Positions 47,366-57,032 are shown, counted from the first letter of the stretch. The stretch is 64,000 nt of DNA from Planctomycetota bacterium (GCA_020060765.1 JAGUZQ010000106.1:62001-126000), one strand, 5' to 3'. Notes: generated by a model not told the origin, from the letters alone. Numbers and translations: made by a program.

Positions 47366-48673
47366 TTACCAAGGCGTGATATAAGCCCGGACGCCGTACA
47401 AATCGGCCAACTTGGTCGTTGTTATGTGAAAGTCTGCAAATTGAGTGTTGGCCTTGTCGCTATGACGGAATTCTGCGCAGATATTTTCATCGCCCGTCGA
47501 TTTGAAAGGATAGGTGTTGACGCTGAACATCACGCCGGAATAGGCGATTTTGTGGATTGCGTCGATACGGTATACCAATGAAGATGGGTTAGGCAAGGCG
47601 CTGGGTTTCTTGGCTTTGTATTCGGGGGTGGCACCGACAGCGTCCCAACGCATGTAATAGTTTAAGCCATAACTTTCTTGCGCGAGATATGATCCGTACA
47701 CTGGCGACGGCTTGGTATGCGTGACATCGGAGGGACAGTAATAGACCCCGGCCTGATCCGGTTTGCAATTTCCAGGCGGGATGAACCCCAGATAAGGTTC
47801 CAATCCGGAAAAGAAAGACATTGCTCCCGGAGGGGTAACACCCCCGACAATCCGTCCCGGAAACAAGCCGTGATCATCAATATAGCACTGCACGGCAAAG
47901 CCGATCTGGCGCATGTTGCTGACGCAGACAATACCCCGCGCCTGCTCCTTGGCTTTGTTCAGCGCCGGCAGCAGCAGTCCCGACAGGATCGACAGGATCG
48001 CAATCACCACCAGCAGCTCCACCAGCGTAAACGCCGCCCGCGAACCGAAGCCGCGCCTGCCGTCTTCCCGCCAGATTTCGCCAGCCCGAGTTTCAGATGA
48101 AAACACGTCCATGTCATTGCCGCCTTTCGTGTTAGGAGAAGATTTTTCGCTCTCTTCCAGTATTCGCAAAGCCTGTTCCAATTCGCCGGATTGCTCCAAA
48201 TACGTCCTCATATCGGCGATGGTCTGGCGCAAGTCAGTTACTTTATAGCCGGACAAAGTCAATACTGACAAGCATTTATAGTTATTCCTCGTATGAATGA
48301 CACATTCCCGGCGGATTTGCTTGCGGAAAGTTTCGGGCACGGAAAGGTGTGTTTTCTTGCACAGTTTATCCGTTATGCCGTGGTAAACCATTGCACTTTC
48401 GTGACTTATAACACCCTGAATATCTTCGGCCTGACTTCTGCTCCAAAGACATAAACGAACAAAGTTCGACGTGGTTGAATCGTTATAATCAGGCAGTCTG
48501 TATAAGCCTTTATCTATTTTACGCCAATTGCCAACCCTGCAATGGTATGAAAGCTTTTTTTCATCATAACCGGCAGCGACAGCCTGTTTGGCAGTGAAAT
48601 AACCTTCCTGACCGTCAGCGACAGCCTTGAGATTCTCTCGCAACTGAGTTTTTGATGTGCGCTCTTCAGGCAT
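47366..48673 (-). CDS. AbiEi-like regulator fused in frame to a type II pseudopilin
   Basis: Residues 1 to about 180 resemble AbiEi-family antitoxin/transcription regulators: GYFTAKQAVAAGYDEKKLSY, GNWRKIDKGLYRLPDY, VISHESAMVYHGI. From residue 188 the protein becomes a prepilin: basic leader, then AFTLVELLVVIAILSILSGL with the Phe/Glu processing signal. A DUF1559-like body follows, with a RHSDKANTQFADFH C-terminal motif. Residue 188 is a Met with AAAGGCGG upstream, so the pilin may also be made alone. A signal peptidase could not process a pilin leader this long normally, which makes the fusion notable. Confidence 0.75.
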   Translation of the reverse strand: MPEERTSKTQLRENLKAVADGQEGYFTAKQAVAAGYDEKKLSYHCRVGNWRKIDKGLYRLPDYNDSTTSNFVRLCLWSRSQAEDIQGVISHESAMVYHGITDKLCKKTHLSVPETFRKQIRRECVIHTRNNYKCLSVLTLSGYKVTDLRQTIADMRTYLEQSGELEQALRILEESEKSSPNTKGGNDMDVFSSETRAGEIWREDGRRGFGSRAAFTLVELLVVIAILSILSGLLLPALNKAKEQARGIVCVSNMRQIGFAVQCYIDDHGLFPGRIVGGVTPPGAMSFFSGLEPYLGFIPPGNCKPDQAGVYYCPSDVTHTKPSPVYGSYLAQESYGLNYYMRWDAVGATPEYKAKKPSALPNPSSLVYRIDAIHKIAYSGVMFSVNTYPFKSTGDENICAEFRHSDKANTQFADFHITTTKLADLYGVRAYITPW

Positions 48674-49132
48674 ACCTCTCTCCCCTGCGAAATAATAATA
48701 CTACGCCAATCTAATAAAGCAAATAACTTCTTCTAAATTAGCTTATATTTTGTTTTACTAATTCCCATAGCTTTATTTATCCTGGCTTTATATTTTATTG
48801 AAAACCAATTTTTATATAAGCTCAGGAAACACCGCCAAGTAGCGCCAGTATTTTTTGGCGGTGTTTTTACAGTACAATTGCAGCAAACTATTGGCTGCTT
48901 TTCCCTGAAAGACGACCACAAGGCAATGTATTTCACAAGCACATCCGCCCGAGTAATGCTATCGCGCTTCCGATGGTCGCGTGCGAGGAACACGCGAAAG
49001 TTTGTGCGGCTTTAACCGCTTGCGTAATATAGCAGCGGGCTTCCCCGCCTTCGTGGGAATGACGGTACAAGCTTTCCTTGACTTAACCGCATTGCCTCTG
49101 GCTTCCCCTGGAAAGGGAGGATCTTTCACCCA

Positions 49133-49162
49133 TTATTATCATGATAATTATCATGATAATAA
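49133..49162. promoter_or_regulatory. Perfect 30-bp palindrome (operator-like)
   Basis: TTATTATCATGATAAT followed by its mirror complement; all 15 base pairs match. It contains two copies of ATTATCATGATAAT. It sits 38 bases upstream of the -35 box of the EIIA gene and 115 bases before its start, a typical operator or activator-site distance. Confidence 0.7.
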
Positions 49163-49199
49163 CGTCGCCAAAAGTCTTTGCCTGTTTCTTCAAAAAAAG

Positions 49200-49227
49200 T
49201 TGCAAGCTTCTGTTATTGGGGTATAAT
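49200..49227 (+). promoter_or_regulatory. Promoter for the EIIA-Ehr operon
   Basis: TTGCAA (49200-49205), 16-base spacer, TATAAT (49222-49227), a perfect -10. The first gene starts at 49277. Confidence 0.75.
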
Positions 49228-49276
49228 GTCCAGATATGTCCTATGATGACCACAGCTAAGGTAATTGGAGCATCGA

Positions 49277-49996
49277 ATGCAACTAACAGTTAAAGATGTA
49301 GCAGCTCTTCTTGATATGTCAGAGAAAACTATTTACCGTTGGATCAAGCAGAAGACTATTCCCGTTTATCGCATTAACGAGCAATTCCGGTTCAACCGGG
49401 CTGAGATTCTGGAGTGGGCCACGTCCCGCCGCATCCAGGTTTCGCCTGAGATTTTCCGGGAAACGGTGCCGTCGTCGATTCCCCTGCCCACGCTTTCCGA
49501 CGCAATCCGGGCGGGAGGTGTCTCGTACCGCCTGGACGGGACAGACAAGCCCTCGGTGCTGCGCGCGGTGGTGGAGGTGATGAAGCTGCCTGAAGAAGTG
49601 GACCGGGAATTTCTCTATCAGGTGCTGCTGGCGCGGGAGTCGCTCGGTTCCACGGGAATCGGCGACGGTATCGCCATCCCGCACGTGCGCAACCCCATAG
49701 TGCTGCACGTCAACAAACCGATGATCACCCTCTGCTTTCTGGAAAACCCCGTCGATTTCGGCGCGCTGGACAGGCAGAAGGTATCGATCCTGTTCGCCAT
49801 GGTCAGCCCGACCATCCGGGCGCATCTGCATCTGCTGTCCCGCCTGAGCTTTGTCCTGCAAGACCAGGTGTTCAAGGATATCCTTAAAAACCAGGCCTCG
49901 CGGGACGAACTCATGACGGCTCTGGCGGAAGCGGAAACCCGCATTCCTCCCAGCGCCAACGGCCAGCTTTCCTCATCCGCAGCACCGACAGTTTGA
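49277..49996 (+). CDS. HTH (MerR/excisionase-type) fused to PTS EIIA (PtsN-like)
   Basis: Residues 1-55 are a helix-turn-helix: TVKDVAALLDMSEKTIYRWI, IPVYRINEQFRFNRAEILEW. Residues about 75-220 are an EIIA domain of the fructose/mannitol/nitrogen type, with the phospho-acceptor His in GIGDGIAIPHVRNP. No EIIB or EIIC genes are nearby, so it likely senses the HPr phosphorylation state rather than transporting sugar. HPr is encoded 10 kb downstream. The gene opens the plus-strand operon and overlaps or abuts the first membrane subunit. Confidence 0.8.
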   Translation: MQLTVKDVAALLDMSEKTIYRWIKQKTIPVYRINEQFRFNRAEILEWATSRRIQVSPEIFRETVPSSIPLPTLSDAIRAGGVSYRLDGTDKPSVLRAVVEVMKLPEEVDREFLYQVLLARESLGSTGIGDGIAIPHVRNPIVLHVNKPMITLCFLENPVDFGALDRQKVSILFAMVSPTIRAHLHLLSRLSFVLQDQVFKDILKNQASRDELMTALAEAETRIPPSANGQLSSSAAPTV

Positions 49997-50022
49997 ATCC
50001 AGAGGACGGAGCGCGCTTTCTC

Positions 50023-52023
50023 ATGCCACTGATGTTGGTACTTTCAGGCACGTTGCTGGCCGGTGTCAGCGGAGTCCCGGGGCTGTTTACGAGTCGCCGG
50101 ACCATGGCAGGCCAATACACATCAGTTACCTTGATGATCCTCGCCGCCCTTCTCGGCCTCGCGGGAGCGGGATGCGGACTGGCGGGGGAATACTCGCTGG
50201 TTATCCCCTGGCCTATCGCGGGAACCGGCGCAAGAGTTTCACTCGATCCACTCGGCGCTTTCTTTCTGCTTCCGGTATTCGCCATGGGCGGACTGGGCGC
50301 GATATACGGCCTGGGTTACTGGCGGCAGACGGCTCATATTCTGAACGGTCGTTATCTGCGCCTGTTCTGGGGTTTGGTAGTGGCGGGCATGGCGACGCTG
50401 ATACTGGCGCGGCACGGAATCATCTTCCTGTTCGGCTGGGAGACGATGGCGCTGTCTGCCTTCTTCCTTATAGTAACTGAAAGTCATCGCGCCGAGGTGC
50501 GCAAGGCTGCCTGGCTGTATCTGATCGCGACGCACATCGGAACGCTGTCGCTGTTCGCCCTCTTCGCCCTGCTGCGCCGGGTTTCGGGTTCATACGATCT
50601 CGCGGCCCTGACGTCGGATCAACTCAGCCAGGGAATGTCTTGGGTAATATTCGCGCTGGCGCTGCTGGGATTCGGCTTGAAAGCGGGGCTGATGCCGCTG
50701 CATTTCTGGCTGCCTTCCGCCCACGCCAGCGCGCCCAGCCATGTCTCGGCCATACTTTCCGGCGTAATGATCAAGATGGGCATTTACGGGCTGGTGCGGA
50801 TAGTCTGGCTGCTGCCGGAGCCGCCGCTGGCCTGGGGCGAGATCTTGCTGTTTCTCGGCAGCGTGAGCGCGGTGCTGGGCGTGGTCTGCGCCATCGGACA
50901 GCACGACCTCAAGCGGCTGCTCGCTTACCACAGCGTGGAAAACATCGGCATCATCACGATGGGGCTGGGGCTGGCTCTGGCGGGGCAGGCACTCGGGCGC
51001 GGCGACTGGGTCGCGCTGGGAATGGCGGGGGCGTTGCTCCATGTCTGGAACCACGGGCTGTTCAAGTCGCTGCTGTTTCTGGGAGCTGGGTCGGTGGCGC
51101 ACACCGCCCATACCCGCAATCTCGACCATCTGGGGGGACTCGCGAAAACCATGCCCTGGACGGCGGGGCTGTTTCTGCTGGGCGCGGCGGCGATCAGCGG
51201 TTTGCCGCCGCTGAACGGTTTCGTGAGCGAGTTATTCATTTATCTCGGCCTGTTGCGCACGGCTGGTTTCGACGGAGAACCATCCTGGACGGCGGCGACG
51301 CTGGCAGTGCCTGCGCTGGCGCTTACCGGCGCGCTGGCGGCGGCGTGTTTCGTCAAAGTCTACGGCGTGGTCTTTCTCGGCACGCCCCGGAGCGTTGCCG
51401 CCTCGCACACCCGGGAAGCGTCGCGGACGATGCTGGTGCCGATGGGAGTCTTGGCGACATGTTGCGTAACGATCGGCCTCGCGCCCTGGGCGATTGCGCC
51501 GGTGTTGCAGTCTGTCCTGGATTCGACTGCCTGCGGCGCATCTGCCCAACACGTGGCGCAACTGGCACCGCTGGGCTGGCTTGGCCTCGCGGGGGCGGGA
51601 TTGCTACTGGCCGGGGTCATGGTCTGGCTGGCGGTGCGCAGCAGAATCCGGGTCATGGAGAGTAACACAACCTGGGGTTGCGGCTACCACGCCGCCTTGC
51701 CGCGCGCGCAATACACCGCTTCATCCTTTGGCCAGATGATTGTCTCACTTTTCCGGCGGGTGCTGCCGACACATGTCCATCAGCCGGAAACGAAAGAAGT
51801 CTTTCCTTCCCCCGCGCGGTTTGAAAGTCACACCGCCGATCTGGCGTTGGACAAAGCGTTACTTCCAACGGCAAAAAGAATTCTGTCCTGGCTGCTGCAT
51901 CTGCGGCGGTTTCAGCAGGGGCAGGCGCAACAGTATCTGCTCTATATCCTGATTACGGTGATGGCGCTGCTGGCGTGGAACATGCCGTTCAGGGCGATTT
52001 TTATACGTTTGTTTGCACGATAA
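50023..52023 (+). CDS. Ehr/Hyf-type membrane subunit, HyfB-like (first copy)
   Basis: About 666 residues with some 14-16 membrane helices, of the NuoL/M/N-Mrp antiporter family. Conserved features: WETMALSAFFLIVTESH with the acidic residue of helix 5, and MPLHFWLPSAHASAPSHVSA, GVMIKMGIYG with the Lys of the proton channel. The C-terminal part has extra helices typical of HyfB. It would translocate ions in the complex. Two starts are possible, TTG at 49993 within the EIIA stop, or ATG at 50023 (used here). Confidence 0.85.
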   Translation: MPLMLVLSGTLLAGVSGVPGLFTSRRTMAGQYTSVTLMILAALLGLAGAGCGLAGEYSLVIPWPIAGTGARVSLDPLGAFFLLPVFAMGGLGAIYGLGYWRQTAHILNGRYLRLFWGLVVAGMATLILARHGIIFLFGWETMALSAFFLIVTESHRAEVRKAAWLYLIATHIGTLSLFALFALLRRVSGSYDLAALTSDQLSQGMSWVIFALALLGFGLKAGLMPLHFWLPSAHASAPSHVSAILSGVMIKMGIYGLVRIVWLLPEPPLAWGEILLFLGSVSAVLGVVCAIGQHDLKRLLAYHSVENIGIITMGLGLALAGQALGRGDWVALGMAGALLHVWNHGLFKSLLFLGAGSVAHTAHTRNLDHLGGLAKTMPWTAGLFLLGAAAISGLPPLNGFVSELFIYLGLLRTAGFDGEPSWTAATLAVPALALTGALAAACFVKVYGVVFLGTPRSVAASHTREASRTMLVPMGVLATCCVTIGLAPWAIAPVLQSVLDSTACGASAQHVAQLAPLGWLGLAGAGLLLAGVMVWLAVRSRIRVMESNTTWGCGYHAALPRAQYTASSFGQMIVSLFRRVLPTHVHQPETKEVFPSPARFESHTADLALDKALLPTAKRILSWLLHLRRFQQGQAQQYLLYILITVMALLAWNMPFRAIFIRLFAR

Positions 52024-52084
52024 ACCGGCGTGGCTCCCCGGAAGAAGCAGGAGCCGTAAATTTTTGGAGGCGTAACGAAAACAT

Positions 52085-54040
52085 ATGTCAGCGCTGTGGC
52101 TACTACTGGTCGCGGTTGCATTGATCGGGTTCAGCGGCCTGCCCGCTTGTTTCGGCTCCTGCCGTTCCGCCAACTGGCAACGCGCGACGACGGCGTTGCT
52201 GGCGACCGGCTGCGCGCTGGGGGCGGGCGTCGCGATATTCCAATTGCAACTTTCCGGCGAAGAATTGCTGGCGTTGCCGGTCTCCCTGCCGGTGGGACGG
52301 CTGCTGGTGGGCATCGACGCGCTGGGCGCGGTGTTCCTGCTGCCGGTTTTTATCGTGCCGCTGCTCGGTTCCGTCTACGGGCTGGGTTACTGGAAGCAAG
52401 CCGAACATCCCGCCAGCGGGCGGAGGTTGGGACTGTTTTACGGCTTGCTGACAGCCTCGATGGCAGGCGTGGTGCTGGCGCGGGACGCGGCGCTGTTTAT
52501 CGTCGCCTGGGAGATGATGGCGCTGTCGGCGTTTTTCCTCATCACCGCCGAGGACGACGACCAGGCGGTGCGGAAAGCGGGCTGGATTTACCTGATCGCC
52601 ACCCACGTGGGCACGCTCTGCCTGATCGCCATGTTCGCGCTCTGGCGGGAGGCGACCGGATCGCTCGACCTGCTGGCGGCGGGAGCCTTGCCGTCCTCGC
52701 TCGCGTCGGCGGTGTTCGTGCTGGCGCTGGTCGGTTTCGGCTTCAAGGCCGGGATCATGCCGCTGCACGTCTGGCTGCCGGGCGCGCACGCCAACGCGCC
52801 CAGCCACGTCTCGGCGGTGCTGTCGGGGGTGATGCTCAAGATGGGCATCTATGGCATCGCGCGCATGACTTCGCTGTTGCCAGCGCCGCCGACCTGGTGG
52901 GGCGGATTGCTGCTCGGGCTGGGGGCGGCGACGGCGGTGCTGGGTATCGCCTTCGCTTCGGCGCAACGCGATTTCAAACGCCTGCTCGCCTACAGCAGTA
53001 TCGAAAACATGGGCATTATCCTGCTGGGGCTAGGGCTGGCGCTGCTGGGGCGCGCGCATCAGGTTGAAGATTGGGTGGCGCTGGGGATGGGCGGCGCGCT
53101 GCTGCATGTCTGGAATCACGCCTTGTTCAAGCCGCTGCTGTTTCTGAACGCGGGGGCGATACTGCACGCCGCGCATACGCGGGAAATCGACCGCCTCGGC
53201 GGGCTGGCGCGGCAGATGCCCCGCACCGCCCTGTTGTTCGCGACGGGAGCGGTCGCGATCTGCGCGTTGCCGCCGCTGAACGGTTTTGCCAGCGAATGCC
53301 TGCTGTATCTGGGCATGTTCCGCGCGGCGGGGGCGGGGTGTCCGGCGATTGGGTTGGGCGTGGCGGCGCTGGCCCTGACCGGGGCGCTGGCGCTGGCTTG
53401 TTTCGTCAAACTTTACGGCACGGTCTTTCTCGGAGAAGCGCGCACGAAAATTGACACCAGGGAACCTGGCGCAATTCTGCTTATTCCGATGGCTGTTCTG
53501 GCGGCGGGATGCTGCGTTCTGGGAATCATGCCCTGGCTGGCCTTGCGCCCGCTCGGGCTTGCGGTGGAAGCATGGGGGGGATCTGCGGGTGCTTTGCCAG
53601 AGGCCGCGCCGTTAAGCGCGATCGGCCTGGCGTCAGCGGCGCTGGCGGCGGCGGCTTTGCTCGGATTTGTTTTTATCCGCTGGCTGCTGCGGAAAAGTCC
53701 GGCGGCAGGCACCTGGGACTGCGGCTACGTGCGGGTGACGCCGCGCGTGCAATATACCGGCTCCTCCTTTGCGCAAATGATCGGCACTTTGTTTTCGTGG
53801 GCGCTCTGGCCGGTTATCCACTTGCCGGGCGTACAGGGAATTTTTCCCAAGCCCGCGCACTATCACGGCGAGGCTCCGGACACGGTGCTGGAGCGGGGAG
53901 CGATTCCGCTGCTAACTCTGCTGGCCGGGGGAATGAAAAGACTGCGCCTGTTCCAGCAGGGCAAAATCAACATCTACATAATCTATATCTTGGCGGTGGT
54001 GCTGGGACTGCTGTTCTGTGAAGCGACGGGAATATACTAA
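52085..54040 (+). CDS. Ehr/Hyf-type membrane subunit, HyfB-like (second copy)
   Basis: 651 residues, close paralogue of the gene immediately upstream along its whole length: WEMMALSAFFLITAEDD, MPLHVWLPGAHANAPSHVSA, GVMLKMGIYG, and a C-terminal TWDCGYVRVTPRVQYTGSSF motif. Tandem full-length HyfB paralogues suggest two antiporter-like modules in one complex, hence extra ion-pumping steps. GGAGGCG precedes the ATG. The stop overlaps the next start by one base. Confidence 0.85.
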   Translation: MSALWLLLVAVALIGFSGLPACFGSCRSANWQRATTALLATGCALGAGVAIFQLQLSGEELLALPVSLPVGRLLVGIDALGAVFLLPVFIVPLLGSVYGLGYWKQAEHPASGRRLGLFYGLLTASMAGVVLARDAALFIVAWEMMALSAFFLITAEDDDQAVRKAGWIYLIATHVGTLCLIAMFALWREATGSLDLLAAGALPSSLASAVFVLALVGFGFKAGIMPLHVWLPGAHANAPSHVSAVLSGVMLKMGIYGIARMTSLLPAPPTWWGGLLLGLGAATAVLGIAFASAQRDFKRLLAYSSIENMGIILLGLGLALLGRAHQVEDWVALGMGGALLHVWNHALFKPLLFLNAGAILHAAHTREIDRLGGLARQMPRTALLFATGAVAICALPPLNGFASECLLYLGMFRAAGAGCPAIGLGVAALALTGALALACFVKLYGTVFLGEARTKIDTREPGAILLIPMAVLAAGCCVLGIMPWLALRPLGLAVEAWGGSAGALPEAAPLSAIGLASAALAAAALLGFVFIRWLLRKSPAAGTWDCGYVRVTPRVQYTGSSFAQMIGTLFSWALWPVIHLPGVQGIFPKPAHYHGEAPDTVLERGAIPLLTLLAGGMKRLRLFQQGKINIYIIYILAVVLGLLFCEATGIY

Positions 54041-54948
54041 TGATTCATTATCTGATTCATCTGGCGCTGCTGGTGCTGCTGCCGCCTTTGCTGCTGGGGG
54101 TCGTGAACAAGACCAAGGCGTTTTTCGCCGGTCGGCAGGGGCCGCCGCTGCTGCAACTGTATTTCGATATCTTCAAACTGATGCGGAAAGGCGTGGTCAT
54201 CAGCACGACCACGACCTGGGTGTTTCTCGCCGCGCCGGTGGTGGGGGTGGTGACGGCGCTGCTGGCGGGGCTGCTGATTCCGCTGGGGAGTTTCGACGCG
54301 CCACTCGGGTTCGCAGGCGACCTGGTGCTGCTGGCCTATCTCTTCGGACTGAGCCGGTTCTTCACCACGCTGGCCGCGCTGGACACGGGGTCTGCCTTCG
54401 AAGGCATGGGAGCGGCGCGAGAAGCCACCTTCGCCTGCCTGACGGAACCGGCGATTTTTTTCGCCTTGCTGGTACTGGCGAAGATTTCCGGGTCGTTCCG
54501 GTTGAACGAAATGCTGCACGGCCCGCTTGAAGTTTCGCTGCCGTCGCTGGCCGCGCCGCTGGTGCTGGTCGCGGCGGGGCTGTTTGTCGTGTTCCTGGCC
54601 GAGACCTGCCGCATTCCGGTGGACGATCCCAATACCCACCTGGAACTGACCATGATCCACGAAGTCATGGTGCTGGATCACAGCGGGCCTTTGCTGGGAT
54701 TGATCCTTTACGGAGCGGCGGTGAAATTCTTCGTGCTGGGCACGATCCTGTTGCACGTGGTGGTGCCGGTAAGGATCGGCGTACCGGGTTGGGACTGGGC
54801 TATTTTTGTCGGGTCTCTGCTGGGGCTGTCGGTGCTGGTGGGAGTGGTGGAGTCGGTGATGGCGCGCCTGCAGATGCGGCACGTGCCGCACCTGCTGATC
54901 GCCGCGATTCTGTTCTGCGGTTTCGGTTTTGTCCTGTTGGTGAGGTGA
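54040..54948 (+). CDS. Ehr/Hyf-type membrane subunit, HyfC/NuoH-like
   Basis: 302 residues, about eight membrane helices. Conserved: YFDIFKLMRKGVVISTTTTW near the N-terminus and AETCRIPVDDPNTHLELTMI, HEVMVLDHSG, the charged loop that forms the quinone/ion-side interface in NuoH and EchB. It anchors the hydrophilic arm and couples electron transfer to ion movement. Confidence 0.88.
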   Translation: MIHYLIHLALLVLLPPLLLGVVNKTKAFFAGRQGPPLLQLYFDIFKLMRKGVVISTTTTWVFLAAPVVGVVTALLAGLLIPLGSFDAPLGFAGDLVLLAYLFGLSRFFTTLAALDTGSAFEGMGAAREATFACLTEPAIFFALLVLAKISGSFRLNEMLHGPLEVSLPSLAAPLVLVAAGLFVVFLAETCRIPVDDPNTHLELTMIHEVMVLDHSGPLLGLILYGAAVKFFVLGTILLHVVVPVRIGVPGWDWAIFVGSLLGLSVLVGVVESVMARLQMRHVPHLLIAAILFCGFGFVLLVR

Positions 54949-54953
54949 TACAC

Positions 54954-55595
54954 ATGGAATTCATTCTCGATCCGCTGCTGGTGGTGGTGCTGGTGTTGAA
55001 TCTGTTCGTGCTCGGCAACAGCCGCCTGCGCGCGGTGGTGCATCTGGCCGCGCTGCAAGGGGCGCTGCTGGGGGTGATTTCGCTGCTGGTGCGGCAACAT
55101 GTCGAACTGGAGGCGGTGCTGGCGGCCGCCGCCGTGATAATGCTCAAGGGCATCGTGATTCCGAGAATGCTGCTAAGGGCATTGCGGGAGGCCGAGATCA
55201 AGCGCGAGGTCGAGCCGCTGATCGGGCTGCTGCCGTCGATGATCCTAGGAGCGCTGGCCACCGGACTGGCCATTATCTTCGCCGACCAACTGCCGCTGGT
55301 GGACGGGCACGCGACGGTGCTGCTGGTGCCGGCGTCGCTGGCGACGGTGCTAGCCGGATTCATTCTGCTGGTGACCCGCTTCAAGGCGATCAGCCAGGTG
55401 ATCGGTTACCTGATTCTCGAAAACGGTATTTTCATCTTCGGCATGTTGCTGGTGGACGCCATGCCGCTGATCGTGGAACTGGGCGTGCTGCTGGATCTGT
55501 TCGTCGGCATCTTTGTCATCTGCATTATCGTCAACCACATCAATCGCGCGTTCTCCTCGCTGGACACGCGGCGACTGACCGAACTGAAGGAATAA
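54954..55595 (+). CDS. Ehr/Hyf-type membrane subunit, HyfE/NuoK-like
   Basis: ATG at 54954 (GAGGTGA upstream) gives 214 residues with about six helices. It begins MEFILDPLLVVVLVLNLFVL and later has AISQVIGYLILENGIFIFGM, the NuoK-like segment with a membrane Glu. HyfE is the usual neighbour of HyfC and HyfF. The longer frame runs into the previous gene and is spurious. Confidence 0.82.
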   Translation: MEFILDPLLVVVLVLNLFVLGNSRLRAVVHLAALQGALLGVISLLVRQHVELEAVLAAAAVIMLKGIVIPRMLLRALREAEIKREVEPLIGLLPSMILGALATGLAIIFADQLPLVDGHATVLLVPASLATVLAGFILLVTRFKAISQVIGYLILENGIFIFGMLLVDAMPLIVELGVLLDLFVGIFVICIIVNHINRAFSSLDTRRLTELKE

Positions 55596-55598
55596 ACC

Positions 55599-57032
55599 AT
55601 GTTATTCGCGTTGATCGGAATTCCCCTGCTGCTGGGCGCGGCGGCGCTGGCCGTGCCGTCCAACCGCTGGCGACCGTGCCTGTTGCCGCTGGCGGGCGGG
55701 GCGCACCTGGCGCTGCTGGCGACAGGCCTCTGCCGACCGGAAATTCTGGCAGGTAACAAATGGTTGTCGCTAGACCCTCTCGGCAAGCCGGTGCTGCTGC
55801 TGGTGAGTATTCTCTTTTTCTTCTGCGCAATCTATTCCGTCGGCTACCTGCGGCAACGCGGGGAACGGGGCAACCGGATTTTCTGCGCGTGCCTGCTGGG
55901 ATTCCTGGGAATGATGAACCTGGTCGCGCTGGCGCAGCACCTGGGGCTGATGTGGATAGCGGTGGAGGCGACCGCGCTGGTCTCGGCGCCGCTGATCTAT
56001 TTCAACCGCACCCCGCGCTCGCTGGAAGCAACCTGGAAATACCTGCTGATCGGTTCGGTAGGCATCGCGCTGGCGTTACTGGGAACATTTTTCCTGGCCT
56101 ACGCCTTCATCCAGGAAGGCACCGAGACGTCTTTGCTTTTCCACGACCTGCTGCGCCTCGCGCCGGTATCGTCCAAACCCTGGCTGCACGCGGCCTTCGC
56201 GCTGCTGCTGGTTGGCTACGGCACCAAGATGGGGCTGGCACCGATGCACACCTGGAAGCCGGACGCTTACGGCGAAGCGCCGGGAATGGTAGGCGCGCTG
56301 CTGGCGGGCGGCCTGACCAATTGCGCGTTTCTGGCGCTGCTGCGCATTTACCATATCTGCGTGGTGGCGGGAGAGGGGGCGCATGTTTCCAAGCTGCTGG
56401 TGACGATGGGACTGCTGTCGATGGCGGTGGCGGGAGTGTTCATGGTCGGACAACGCGACTTCAAGCGGATGCTGGCCTATTCCAGCGTGGAACACATGGG
56501 CATCCTTATCCTCGGCATCGGCGTCGGCGGATCGGCGGTTTTCGCCTCGCTGCTGCACATGTTCAACAACGGCCTGACTAAGGGCGTGCTTTTCCTGTCG
56601 GCGGGCAATATCCACCGCGCCTACGGCAGCAAGAATCTCGACCAGGTACACGGCGCGATGCGACGCCTGCCGCTGTCGGCGGGGCTGTTCCTGGCGGGAT
56701 TTTTCGCCATCACCGGGTCGCCGCCTTTCGGCCCCTTCATCAGCGAGTTCTCCATTCTGAACGCCGCTTTCGGCGCGGGCTCGTTCTGGACAGGCGGCCT
56801 GTTCCTCCTCTTTCTGCTGGTGATTTTCATCGGCATGGGCGCGACGGTGCTGGCGGTGGTGCAAGGCAGCGCGCCCGGCGCGATCCGCCACACCCCCTAC
56901 CGCGACAGCCTGCTGACCTGCGCCCCGCCGCTGGTATTGCTGGCGCTGGTGCTGCTGCTGGGTCTGCACATTCCCGCGCCTTTGAGAAATTTGCTGGCCG
57001 ACGCGGTCAGTTTTCTGGAGACGACTCAATGA
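55599..57032 (+). CDS. Ehr/Hyf-type membrane subunit, HyfF/NuoN-like
   Basis: 477 residues, antiporter family, about 14 helices. Conserved: LMWIAVEATALVSAPLIYFN (acidic helix-5 residue), GYGTKMGLAPMHTWKPDAYG and AYSSVEHMGILILGIG. Third antiporter-like subunit in this operon. It overlaps the large subunit start by four bases. Confidence 0.87.
   Translation: MLFALIGIPLLLGAAALAVPSNRWRPCLLPLAGGAHLALLATGLCRPEILAGNKWLSLDPLGKPVLLLVSILFFFCAIYSVGYLRQRGERGNRIFCACLLGFLGMMNLVALAQHLGLMWIAVEATALVSAPLIYFNRTPRSLEATWKYLLIGSVGIALALLGTFFLAYAFIQEGTETSLLFHDLLRLAPVSSKPWLHAAFALLLVGYGTKMGLAPMHTWKPDAYGEAPGMVGALLAGGLTNCAFLALLRIYHICVVAGEGAHVSKLLVTMGLLSMAVAGVFMVGQRDFKRMLAYSSVEHMGILILGIGVGGSAVFASLLHMFNNGLTKGVLFLSAGNIHRAYGSKNLDQVHGAMRRLPLSAGLFLAGFFAITGSPPFGPFISEFSILNAAFGAGSFWTGGLFLLFLLVIFIGMGATVLAVVQGSAPGAIRHTPYRDSLLTCAPPLVLLALVLLLGLHIPAPLRNLLADAVSFLETTQ

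Larger units (their letters stand above)
48680..49276. other. Intergenic region, about 600 bases, with hairpin and palindrome
   Basis: No convincing gene. It contains a 12-bp perfect inverted repeat AAACACCGCCAA/TTGGCGGTGTTT (48827-48838 with 48855-48866), followed by T on plus, likely a terminator. A GC-rich stretch near 49031-49065 (CTTCCCCGCCTTCGTGGGAA) resembles dispersed repeat DNA. The 49133-49162 palindrome and the 49200 promoter have separate entries. Confidence 0.5.

Noticed and set aside
48733-48993. Minus-strand ORF of 86 codons in the intergenic region
   Set aside because: No ribosome site, crosses a perfect 12-bp hairpin, and its translation is low-complexity; better treated as non-coding.
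50640-51665. Second-frame ORF of 341 codons inside the first HyfB-like gene
   Set aside because: Same-strand shadow, Arg/Gly/Ala-rich with no membrane helices, while the main frame has conserved helices.
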